A stretch of DNA of 64,000 bases from Treponema primitia ZAS-2 (lineage in GTDB: Bacteria > Spirochaetota > Spirochaetia > Treponematales > Breznakiellaceae). The notes under the pieces are model-generated. The model was not told where the DNA came from. It ran no database searches and saw nothing but the letters and a program-made list of their open reading frames with translations. The position numbers and the translations under genes are program-made. The stretch lies in NCBI RefSeq assembly GCF_000214375.1, contig NC_015578.1, positions 2,480,001 to 2,544,000 on the forward strand, written 5' to 3'. Positions 36,179 through 43,841 of the stretch are shown piece by piece; position 1 is the first letter of the stretch; each line of letters starts with the position of its first letter.

Positions 36179-37764
36179 GCGGCGATCCGTTTATCCATAT
36201 ATTTTGAAAGTTTACCCCTTGTACTATGCCCCCGCCGGTCCCAAAAAATCAGGGGAATGCAGAGGCCCAGGCCAATCAGGGCTGAAAACAGATCCCCATG
36301 ACCGGATCCTCCTGGGACACCCCCGGCAGGAGAAACCATTCCACCATCAGTATAGGAGTAATGGTCAAGAAAATCTATCAGTCCCTCCAGGGGGAAGGGG
36401 GGAATCGCGTCCACCGAAGAAGCCACAGTTTCGCCGAAAACAAGAGTTTCGGGAAGACCGGCGATGAGCCCGTCCGTCCCAAGGGAATAGCGCCCATACC
36501 CGGAGCCCTGGCCCGGAGCTGTATTATACAGGGGGAGGAAGGAGAATTGGCTTTGAAACTCCCCATGCTTCCGGTAAATCTCGGCATTGATATTCCGCCG
36601 AGTATCCCAATCCCTTCCCCGCCCCAGGCTTGTACCAGCCGACGAGGCATTGAAAAGGGGCCCCAAAAACAGCAAGGCCAGGGAAGCCAGGGCAAAGGGG
36701 AACAGTATTCGGGAATATAATGGCGGTTTAAGGGCAATATCCGTAATCTGAACCGGAAGAAACCGTATGTGTCCCTGGTTTGCCCCGCGATTCGATTCGC
36801 TCCAGAGGGAAAGCCCCAGGAGGAACAGGAAAAAAACTGTTTCAAGAAGAAAAATGAGAGGCCCAAGCCCCCCTAAAATGGCAATAGCCCCGCAGGCCCC
36901 CAGGAATACCGCACCAAGTACCCAGAAATCCCTAAAGTAATTGAATAATTTCCTGAGGGAGGCCGGGCTGGAACCCCCCTGCGCGGGAAACTCCGTTGCA
37001 AGTGGCGCGGGGAACTTGCCGACTGAAGTCGGGCCGACTTCAGTCGGCGTTGCAAGTGCCGCCTTTTCATAACGCCGGGAGATAAAATATTCCCGAACCG
37101 GTTCCCCCAGCAGCCGTGAAAGTGCGGCCTGGGCTGCAATGAGGGCAAACCCAGGAACCCCCATCCCCGCCAGGACTGCCCAGAGGGGGAGGAAAAGGGC
37201 GGTAATCAGGGGAGCCGCCGAAAAGAACAGGGTAATGGCCGCAGCAACCAGGAAAAGAAGGGCCGGTAACAATAGGGAGCGGGGGGCTGTAAGGACTTCA
37301 AGGGAAAAGGGGATGTTTTTTAAAGCCGCCCCGACCCGGTCCTCCATACCCAGTCTGAGGGGGATAAAGAGCCGCCGTTTCCCCCGGGAAACAAAAAAGG
37401 AACGAAGCTTTTCCGCATACCCGTCATCCCGGGGATCAAAGGGCTCCACCCGGTCCCTATAAGCTTCCAGGGGCACCTTCTCCATTTCCCCAAAATCGTC
37501 CAGCAGCACCCACTGGGTGGATTCCCCGATGGAATCCCTTACCCCCTGGCCTTCCAGCAGATCCCGGATAAGGCTGTCCGGGTAGGAAGCGTCCAGACTA
37601 AGCAGGGCATAGGCCTTTCCTGACCCCCCGATGCTTCGCGGCACTTCCCGCGTTCCGGTTAAAGCCGGCGCTGTCTGGGGCACGCCATAGTTTATGAGAA
37701 AGAACAAACCCCCAAGAATCAGAGAGACTGCCATTGAAAGTACAAGCGATTTTAGAAAAGACAT
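36175..37764 (-). CDS. Large membrane protein of the Rnf-like cluster, unknown function
   Basis: 529 residues. One N-terminal helix (LVLSMAVSLILGGLFFLINY), then a soluble domain of about 120 residues. Four or five helices follow in the middle (LLLPALLFLVAAAITLFFSA and onward), then a periplasmic or cytoplasmic loop and further helices up to the tail FSALIGLGLCIPLIFW. No domain is recognised and it is not RnfB: there is no ferredoxin cysteine motif. It is translationally coupled to the rnfC-like gene (ATGA overlap), suggesting a subunit specific to this cluster. Residues 235-270 come from the dispersed repeat with a palindromic insert. Confidence 0.6.
   Translation of the reverse strand: MSFLKSLVLSMAVSLILGGLFFLINYGVPQTAPALTGTREVPRSIGGSGKAYALLSLDASYPDSLIRDLLEGQGVRDSIGESTQWVLLDDFGEMEKVPLEAYRDRVEPFDPRDDGYAEKLRSFFVSRGKRRLFIPLRLGMEDRVGAALKNIPFSLEVLTAPRSLLLPALLFLVAAAITLFFSAAPLITALFLPLWAVLAGMGVPGFALIAAQAALSRLLGEPVREYFISRRYEKAALATPTEVGPTSVGKFPAPLATEFPAQGGSSPASLRKLFNYFRDFWVLGAVFLGACGAIAILGGLGPLIFLLETVFFLFLLGLSLWSESNRGANQGHIRFLPVQITDIALKPPLYSRILFPFALASLALLFLGPLFNASSAGTSLGRGRDWDTRRNINAEIYRKHGEFQSQFSFLPLYNTAPGQGSGYGRYSLGTDGLIAGLPETLVFGETVASSVDAIPPFPLEGLIDFLDHYSYTDGGMVSPAGGVPGGSGHGDLFSALIGLGLCIPLIFWDRRGHSTRGKLSKYMDKRIAA
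36981..37058. repeat. 24-bp dispersed repeat, two copies, one with a 30-bp palindromic insert
   Basis: A complete unit lies at 36981-37004. The second unit (37005-37058) is split after 12 bases by two 15-base pieces, GCCGACTGAAGTCGG and GCCGACTTCAGTCGG. Total insert is 30 bases, so frame is kept. Confidence 0.85.
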
Positions 37765-37776
37765 GAACCGAAAAAC

Positions 37777-38265
37777 CTACAGAAAAGCGTATGCCGCAGC
37801 AATAAATATACCCAAAAGCGCCCCAACAACCACTTCCAGAGGGGCGTGCCCCTGTACCTCTTTGACCGCATGGTACTCAATGCCCAGTCGGTCCTCCATA
37901 CTATGCCCCAAATTGTTGAGGGATTTAGCCTGCATACCCGATGAACGGCGAACCCCCATGGCATCCCTCATAACGATGAGGGACATAAAAAAGGACACCG
38001 CAAACAGGTTGGAACGTACTCCTTCTATAATAGCTATTGATGTGGTCATTGCGGATACCATAGACGCATGGCTTGAGGGCATACCCCCGGTGCGCCAGAT
38101 TATGGTTTCCAACAGTTCCCTGCCGTTTCTTTTTTTTGTCTTAAGCAACAACACCACAGCCTTGACCATCTGGGCTAAGAACCAACTGGTAACGGCGGAT
38201 AAAAAAATGGGACTTTCGACAAAAAACTCAATCGAGTCGGTCCGTACTGACATTGCCAAAGACAT
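37777..38265 (-). CDS. Divergent PAP2 family (DUF212, YuiD-like) membrane protein
   Basis: 162 residues with several membrane helices. Family signatures are WFLAQMVKAVVLLL, GGMPSSHASMVSAMTTSIAI and VQGHAPLEVVVGALLGIFIA, with the paired His residues of acid phosphatase-like PAP2 enzymes. The usual role is dephosphorylation of lipid phosphates, but the substrate for this subfamily is unknown. It is the first gene of the run leading into the Rnf-like cluster, 12 bases before the next start. No Shine-Dalgarno is seen at the ATG. Confidence 0.88.
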   Translation of the reverse strand: MSLAMSVRTDSIEFFVESPIFLSAVTSWFLAQMVKAVVLLLKTKKRNGRELLETIIWRTGGMPSSHASMVSAMTTSIAIIEGVRSNLFAVSFFMSLIVMRDAMGVRRSSGMQAKSLNNLGHSMEDRLGIEYHAVKEVQGHAPLEVVVGALLGIFIAAAYAFL

Positions 38266-38352
38266 TATTGATTAACAATTCCCTAGGAAAGGGAATTTGT
38301 CAATATGGTAATGCAGTAATGCCAGAGTCTATTTAACGAATAGTGGCTCATT

Positions 38353-38496
38353 CTCCGGGAGGGACGGGGATGCAAGCACCAACATGTTGAGTCCGCCTCC
38401 GTCAGCCCCGCTTTGCGGGTCTGCTACCTCCCTCGCGCAAGCGAGTTTTTGGGAATTCCATAGACGCCCCCAGGAACATCCCCGCCCCTCCCGGAG
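38353..38496. repeat. 144-bp element with 20-bp terminal inverted repeats; candidate structured RNA or small mobile element
   Basis: Arms 38353-38372 and 38477-38496 match at 19 of 20 bases. The 104-base interior carries two small hairpins: CCCGC-TTT-GCGGG (38407-38419) and CTCGC-GCAA-GCGAG followed by five T (38432-38450). It lies in the 392-bp gap between two divergent genes; the rest of that gap shows only a small hairpin near 38274-38297 (TTCCC / GGGAA). No flanking direct repeats and no known RNA family were recognised. Confidence 0.6.
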
Positions 38497-38657
38497 GCTT
38501 GGGTCAATATAGAAAACAGGTATTGCGTTTTGTTTGTTTAGGGGCTTGCCTCTATCCCTGTATACCTAACATAAAGGGCTGCTATTTCAACGGTAAGGAA
38601 TACCTGGGAATTGCTGATGGCTCTGGTTTTTATGTTCCTGGGGGGGTATATTTTCTT

Positions 38658-39656
38658 ATGCTTCCTTTTCTGACCCTGACAGCTGCTGCTGACGATGATG
38701 ATCGCCGGCTGGACCGTATTTTGCGTAAGGCCCTGCCGGATATGCCCCTCTCGGCGGTCCACCGGCTTTTACGCAAGGGGCGGGTTCTGGTAAACGGCAC
38801 CCCAGGGAAGGCCGCTGACCGGATACGGGCCGGCTCGGTGATACAGATACGGGACGAAAAAGCAAACGCCAACCCTCAGGCACCGGGCAGGGAGACGAAA
38901 AGCGGGGAATCATTGCCGGACCTGGACATACTCTGGGAAGGGCCGGAGTTCCTGGCCCTGAATAAGCCCGCAGGCTTGGCAGCCCACGGCCCGGAAAGCC
39001 TGGAAACCCGGGTACAGGTTTACCTGGCGGATAAACTCCCCCCATCCCTTTCCTTTAAACCCGGGCCCCTCCACCGGCTGGACAAGCCCACCAGCGGGAT
39101 CATCCTTTTCTCAAAAAGCCTGGAAGGCGCCCGGTATTTCAGTGGTTTGTTTCAGGAACGGAACATACGGAAGCAATACCTTGCCCTATTGGAGGGGGTT
39201 CTGGAAAGGGACGAAACCTGGGAGGATGTCCTGATCAGAGACCGGGAAAGCCGGAAAAGCTTCACCGCCCCAGAAGCCGCCGGGAACGCCGGCCCCGAAA
39301 CAGGGCGTATTGCCCGGACCCGGTCCTTTCCCCTGGCTGCAAAGGGTGGTTATACCCTGGTTATACTGGAATTGGACACCGGCAGGACCCACCAGATCCG
39401 CGCCCAGGCCGCTGCCCGGGGCCACCCCCTGGCTGGGGACCGCAAATACGGCGGTAGGCCAGAGCAAGTCGGGCTTCTGCTCCACGCCTGGAAGCTGGAA
39501 TTGCCGGAAGAGGCTGAGCCCCTGGCTGGGCAGAAAGCCTTACCGGAAATGCCCCATCATCTGGAGGCGCCGCTGCCGGAAAATTTCAGACGGCGCATAC
39601 GGGAGCTGTTCGGAGAAGGGGTGCTTGACAGTATAGGCTGCAATACTAAAAAATGA
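38658..39656 (+). CDS. RluA-family pseudouridine synthase with S4 domain
   Basis: 332 residues from the ATG at 38658; the frame extends 53 codons upstream without support. An N-terminal S4 RNA-binding domain (RRLDRILRKALPDMPLSAVH) is followed by the catalytic domain. The catalytic motif is HRLDKPTSGIILFSK, with Asp as nucleophile; other landmarks are ALNKPAGLAAHG, LELDTGRTHQIRAQ and GDRKYGG. It makes pseudouridine in rRNA or tRNA; which position (RluC-, RluD- or RluB-like) cannot be told. The start codon has only a distant G-run upstream. Confidence 0.9.
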   Translation: MLPFLTLTAAADDDDRRLDRILRKALPDMPLSAVHRLLRKGRVLVNGTPGKAADRIRAGSVIQIRDEKANANPQAPGRETKSGESLPDLDILWEGPEFLALNKPAGLAAHGPESLETRVQVYLADKLPPSLSFKPGPLHRLDKPTSGIILFSKSLEGARYFSGLFQERNIRKQYLALLEGVLERDETWEDVLIRDRESRKSFTAPEAAGNAGPETGRIARTRSFPLAAKGGYTLVILELDTGRTHQIRAQAAARGHPLAGDRKYGGRPEQVGLLLHAWKLELPEEAEPLAGQKALPEMPHHLEAPLPENFRRRIRELFGEGVLDSIGCNTKK

Positions 39657-39681
39657 GCGCAAAAGAACGAGGAGAAGCTAT

Positions 39682-41652
39682 ATGAACGTAAAAAACAAGG
39701 CAAGGCGGACGGTAAGTTCCCTGCTGGCGGTACTGCTGGTATTTTTGGCAGGCTGCGCAAGTACTGGAGGCGGAGGCGGCAGTTCCACGGTGGATATTGC
39801 CATTTTTGCAAGTTCGGATATCCATAATTACTATTTGGATTATGACTACTTTACCGATTTGCCCACGGAACAAAACGGGCTGGTCCGGCTTGCGTCGGCC
39901 ATGATTGAGGAGCGGAAAACCAATCCCAATGTGCTCTATTTTGATAACGGCGACTTTATCCAGGGGAACCCCTTTGGGGAATACCTGTCAAAGAACCCAC
40001 CCCAAAAGGGGGCCATCAGCCCCATCATGACCCTGCTCAACGCGCTGAAAACCGACGCTATGACCACGGGGAACCATGAATTTAACTTCGGCCTGCCCTA
40101 CCTGGATACGGTTATCAAGGGGGCCAAGTTCCCCGTGGTATGCGCCAATGTGGTAAAGGCCGGTACCGAGGAGCCCTATTTCCGCCCCTATGCCATCCTG
40201 AACCGGACTTTCCTGGATACGGCGGGTAAACGCCAGCGTATCAAGATAGGGGTCCTGGGACTCACTCCCCCCCAGATTATAACCTGGGACGGTTCCCTGC
40301 TCCAGGGCAAGGTAGAAACCCGGGACGGCTATGAAACGGCGAAACGGTATATACCGGAAATCAAGGCAGCCGGGGCGGATATCATCGTAGTTTTGGCCCA
40401 TTCGGGGCTGGTGGACTTTCCCCATAAGGGGGGCGAAGAAAACTTCGGCTACTATATCAGTGAAATTCCCGGGGTGGATGTGCTTATCACCGGCCACGTG
40501 CACCAGAAATTCCCCAGTTCAGCCTATACCAGCCTTGCGGGGGCGGATATTGAAAAGGGGACGGTTAACGGTATCCCCACGGTCATGCCCGGCAGTTTTG
40601 CCGACACCCTGGGGCTTGTCAACCTGCGCCTTACCCGGCAGGACGGTACCTGGAAGCGGGAAGACGGGGGTTCCCGGCTGCTGCCCCTCTACGATGCGGC
40701 GGCTAAAAAGAGCAATTACCCTGCGGACAGCGGTTTAAGCAGCCTTTTGGCGAAGGAACATGAGGCGGTCCTGGCCTACATACGGTCCCCGGTGGGTTCC
40801 GAAGAGGGAGGCGCCACCGCCGGCGGCAGCCTTACCGCCCCCTTAAACAGTTTCTTCTCCGTGGTGCGGGATGATTATACGGTACAGATCATCAATGAGG
40901 CCCAAATCTACTATGCCCGTGAGGTGTTGGCGGGAACTGAATACGCTGCCCTGCCCATCCTTTCCGCAGCGGCTCCCTTCAAGGCCGGCGGCAGGCAGGG
41001 GCCCAAGTACTATACCAATATACCCGCCGGCCCCCTGGCGATTAAAAACATTGCCGACCTCTACGTGTATTCAAATACCGTGGTCATCCTGAAACTAAAC
41101 GGCGCGGAGGTCAAGGAATGGCTGGAAATGAGCGCAGGCCAGTTCAATCAGGTCAATCCCCGTTCTCAGGAAGCCCAATACCTTATCAATGACGACTTCC
41201 CCACCTACCTCTTCGATGTTATCGACGGCGTCAGCTACAAAATCGATATCACCCAGCCGGCCCGGTACAACCCCAACGGCAGTATGCGGGATCAGGCTTC
41301 AGAACGGATCAAAGATCTCCGTTTCCAGGATAAACCCATCGACCCAGCCCAGGAATTTGCGGTGGTTTCCAATAACTATCGGTCCTACGGGGGCGGCAAC
41401 TTCCCCAACGTCGGCCCTGCAAAGATCATCCTCGCTTCACCGGATGAAAGCCGCCAGGTTATCCTGAAATATATGGAGCTTAAACAGGAAATAGTCCCCC
41501 AATGGGACGACAACTGGTCCCTGGCCCTGCCCTCGGGCTCAGGTCCCCTGCTTTTCCTCAGTTCCCCCCAGGCCCAGGATTTCCTGCTTCCGGGTATTAG
41601 CTACGAAGGAACTAACGAAGCGGGTTACGGGATTTACCGGATACAGCCCTAA
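39682..41652 (+). CDS. 5'-nucleotidase / UshA-family lipoprotein
   Basis: 656 residues. The lipoprotein signal peptide ends in VFLAGC, followed by a Gly/Ser linker. The metallophosphoesterase domain has all five motifs: SSDIH, DNGDFIQG, TTGNHEFNFG, VVLAHSGL and ITGHVHQKF. The C-terminal half is the 5'-nucleotidase substrate domain (NVGPAKIILASP; FAVVSNNYRSYGGG). It likely hydrolyses nucleotides or related phosphates in the periplasm for nucleoside salvage. AGGAG lies 7-8 bases before the ATG. It follows the pseudouridine synthase by 25 bases. Confidence 0.93.
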   Translation: MNVKNKARRTVSSLLAVLLVFLAGCASTGGGGGSSTVDIAIFASSDIHNYYLDYDYFTDLPTEQNGLVRLASAMIEERKTNPNVLYFDNGDFIQGNPFGEYLSKNPPQKGAISPIMTLLNALKTDAMTTGNHEFNFGLPYLDTVIKGAKFPVVCANVVKAGTEEPYFRPYAILNRTFLDTAGKRQRIKIGVLGLTPPQIITWDGSLLQGKVETRDGYETAKRYIPEIKAAGADIIVVLAHSGLVDFPHKGGEENFGYYISEIPGVDVLITGHVHQKFPSSAYTSLAGADIEKGTVNGIPTVMPGSFADTLGLVNLRLTRQDGTWKREDGGSRLLPLYDAAAKKSNYPADSGLSSLLAKEHEAVLAYIRSPVGSEEGGATAGGSLTAPLNSFFSVVRDDYTVQIINEAQIYYAREVLAGTEYAALPILSAAAPFKAGGRQGPKYYTNIPAGPLAIKNIADLYVYSNTVVILKLNGAEVKEWLEMSAGQFNQVNPRSQEAQYLINDDFPTYLFDVIDGVSYKIDITQPARYNPNGSMRDQASERIKDLRFQDKPIDPAQEFAVVSNNYRSYGGGNFPNVGPAKIILASPDESRQVILKYMELKQEIVPQWDDNWSLALPSGSGPLLFLSSPQAQDFLLPGISYEGTNEAGYGIYRIQP

Positions 41653-41675
41653 GCGCTACCCGGATTTCCCGGAAA

Positions 41676-41714
41676 TGCCGCAAGTCGGAGCTGACAGAGC
41701 TCCGACTTGCGGCA
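41676..41714. repeat. 17-bp perfect hairpin after the 5'-nucleotidase gene
   Basis: Arms 41676-41692 and 41698-41714 are perfectly complementary with a 5-base loop. There is no T-run after it on either strand, so it is not a classical intrinsic terminator. It contains AAGTCGG / CCGACTT, as in the palindromes nested in the 24-bp repeats. Confidence 0.7.
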
Positions 41715-41773
41715 CCCATCCGTCTTGACAGGAAACTTAAATCCCCCTGATGATTAAAGGTAGGGAGACTAAA

Positions 41774-42874
41774 ATGAGTACACTTGATATATACCGGAAA
41801 CGATGGGAAGGGGTAAGGAAAACAATGCAGGAGCAAGGGATTAGTTCCTTGCTCCTAGGTCCGGGTTCTGATTTATATTACCTTACTGGCTTTTTCGGGC
41901 ATATCTCTGAACGGCTGACCTGTTTTATCCTGACCCATGATGATGCTTTTTTTCTCTACCCTGGTTTTGAAAAGAACCGTATCAATCCGGAACTGGCGGA
42001 TCTGGCGGAATGCCGGGCCCATACCGATGGGGATGATCCCCATGGAATCCTTGTTTCTTTTATAAAGGAAAAAGCCGGAACCGCCGCAATAGATAACCGT
42101 ATGTGGGCGGAAACCCTCATCAAGATACAGGAACGGCTCCCCTCATATCGCTGGGATCTTGCATCCCGGATTATCTCCCCCATGCGAATGTGCAAAGATG
42201 AGGAAGAGTACCGCTGCCTCAAGGAGGCCCAACTCAAGGCCGGCAGGGCATTGGGGGAACTCTACAAATGGGGCCTTGAGGGGCGTACCGAAAAGGAAGC
42301 GGCGGTAAAACTTACCGAATTCTGCACCCGGGAGGGGCTTAAAAAGGCATCCTGGGGTCCAATAGTGGCTTCAGGCCCCAGCGGAGAAAGCCCCCACCAT
42401 TCTACCGGGGACCGGATCATCAAGAAAGGAGATCCGGTGATTATCGACTTCGGGGGGGTATACCTGGGCTACCAGGCGGATATGACCCGGACCCCGGTAA
42501 TCGGCAAGGCTGACGGGAAATTTAAAGAAGTGTATGAAACCGTGCTTAGGGCAAACCAAGCCGCTTTTCAAGCAGCCAAGCCCGAAGCGCCCTGTGAAAC
42601 GGTGGATGCTGCCGCCCGGGGAGTGATAGACCAGGCGGGGTATGGGGAATTTTTTACCCACCGTTTGGGGCATGGCCTGGGGTTGGATATTCACGAAGAC
42701 CCCTATATGGTACGGGGCAATACCCTACCCATAAAAGCGGGGATGAGCTTTTCCGATGAACCGGGGATATACCTGCCGGGAAAATTCGGCGTTAGGATAG
42801 AGGATATCCTTTTTATAGGGCAGAACGGGGCGGAACGGCTGACAGAATTCCCCCTTACTTTTATGGAATTATAA
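41774..42874 (+). CDS. M24-family Xaa-Pro aminopeptidase/dipeptidase
   Basis: 366 residues from the ATG at 41774 (GGGAG 8 bases upstream); the frame opens 8 codons earlier. An N-terminal creatinase-like domain is followed by a pita-bread peptidase domain. Metal ligands are visible: VIIDFGGVYLGYQADMTRT (two Asp), HRLGHGLGLDIHEDP (His), SDEPGIYLPG (Glu) and GVRIEDI (Glu). It cleaves peptides with proline in the second position, probably to use peptides as nutrients. No signal peptide, so cytoplasmic. Confidence 0.93.
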   Translation: MSTLDIYRKRWEGVRKTMQEQGISSLLLGPGSDLYYLTGFFGHISERLTCFILTHDDAFFLYPGFEKNRINPELADLAECRAHTDGDDPHGILVSFIKEKAGTAAIDNRMWAETLIKIQERLPSYRWDLASRIISPMRMCKDEEEYRCLKEAQLKAGRALGELYKWGLEGRTEKEAAVKLTEFCTREGLKKASWGPIVASGPSGESPHHSTGDRIIKKGDPVIIDFGGVYLGYQADMTRTPVIGKADGKFKEVYETVLRANQAAFQAAKPEAPCETVDAAARGVIDQAGYGEFFTHRLGHGLGLDIHEDPYMVRGNTLPIKAGMSFSDEPGIYLPGKFGVRIEDILFIGQNGAERLTEFPLTFMEL

Positions 42875-42925
42875 TGAGCCAAGAGGGGACCGGGATAAAC
42901 CTGAAAGCTTAAATCCCCGCGGCCC

Positions 42926-42955
42926 TTGTAAGAACGCGCTCCTGCCCCCTATAAT
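42926..42955 (+). promoter_or_regulatory. Promoter for the P-loop gene, leaderless configuration
   Basis: TTGTAA (42926-42931), 18-base spacer, TATAAT (42950-42955). Six bases separate it from the ATG at 42962, so transcription would begin at or within a base or two of the ATG. No Shine-Dalgarno exists. Confidence 0.7.
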
Positions 42956-42961
42956 AAGCTC

Positions 42962-43825
42962 ATGATCCTTGATTTTCTGTTCCTGCCCCTACGGAGAATC
43001 CGCATCTTCGCCCTCATTGGAGAAAGCGGGACCGGAAAGAGTTTCCGGGCCAAGCTTGTGGCAGAAAAATACGGGATCGAGTATATCATCGACGACGGGC
43101 TCCTGATCCGGGATAACCGTATCCTGGCAGGTCATTCAGCCAAAAAGGAAAAGACCTTTATGGCCGCAGTAAAGGTGGCCCTTTTTGACGAGAAGGGGCA
43201 GCGGGACGAGGTGGCCAGGAAGCTCCAGACTGAAAAAACCAAGAAGATACTTATTCTGGGAACCTCTGAAAAAATGGTAAATAAGATCGCCACCCGGCTC
43301 CAATTGCCCGCTATCAGCAAGATCATCAAGATTGAGGATATCGCCACCCAGGAAGAAATTGAACGGGCCATACGGACCCGAAAGATCGAAGGAAAACATG
43401 TAATTCCCGTGCCCTCCATTGAGGTAAAGCGGAACTACCCCAATATTTTTTACGATGCCATCAGGATATTCAAACACCGGAAGGGCGGCGCCCCGGGTAC
43501 GGGGGTGCATGAAAAATCGGTGGTACGGCCTGAGTATTCAAAACGGGGAAAAGTGATCATCTCCGAGACGGCCCTGAGCCAGATGGTAATCCACTGCGTG
43601 GATGAGTATAATCAGAACATCAGAATTAAAAAAATAGTAGTGAAAGATGACGAAGCAGGATACCGGCTGGTAATTACCATTGATGTGCCCTATGGGACCC
43701 AGTTAGGGGGAAATATTCATGAGCTGCAGCAATATATTATTGATAACATTGAGCGGTATACGGGGATTTTGATTGAAGAGGTTAACATCATTATTGATAA
43801 ATTTATCCAGAGCGGCGGGGCTTAG
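42962..43825 (+). CDS. P-loop protein with C-terminal Asp23/Gls24-like domain
   Basis: 287 residues. A Walker A motif, GESGTGKS, lies at residues 19-26. The following 150 residues look like a nucleotide-binding domain with a Lys-rich stretch (TEKTKKILILGTSEKM) but no clear Walker B. The C-terminal 100 residues (ISETALSQMVIHCVDEY, then VTIDVPYGTQLGGN-like sequence and NIERYTGILIEEVNI) resemble the Asp23/Gls24 alkaline-shock fold. The combination is uncommon; function unknown. Read from position only, it could be an envelope or stress-linked ATP-binding protein. It ends 16 bases before the next gene. Confidence 0.65.
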   Translation: MILDFLFLPLRRIRIFALIGESGTGKSFRAKLVAEKYGIEYIIDDGLLIRDNRILAGHSAKKEKTFMAAVKVALFDEKGQRDEVARKLQTEKTKKILILGTSEKMVNKIATRLQLPAISKIIKIEDIATQEEIERAIRTRKIEGKHVIPVPSIEVKRNYPNIFYDAIRIFKHRKGGAPGTGVHEKSVVRPEYSKRGKVIISETALSQMVIHCVDEYNQNIRIKKIVVKDDEAGYRLVITIDVPYGTQLGGNIHELQQYIIDNIERYTGILIEEVNIIIDKFIQSGGA

Positions 43826-43841
43826 AGAATGGGAGGATTTG

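Noticed and set aside
38353-38496. SRP RNA, 6S RNA, tmRNA or RNase P RNA
   Set aside because: Conserved motifs of SRP domain IV, RNase P and tmRNA are not seen; only the closing-stem architecture recalls 6S RNA, which is too weak for a call.
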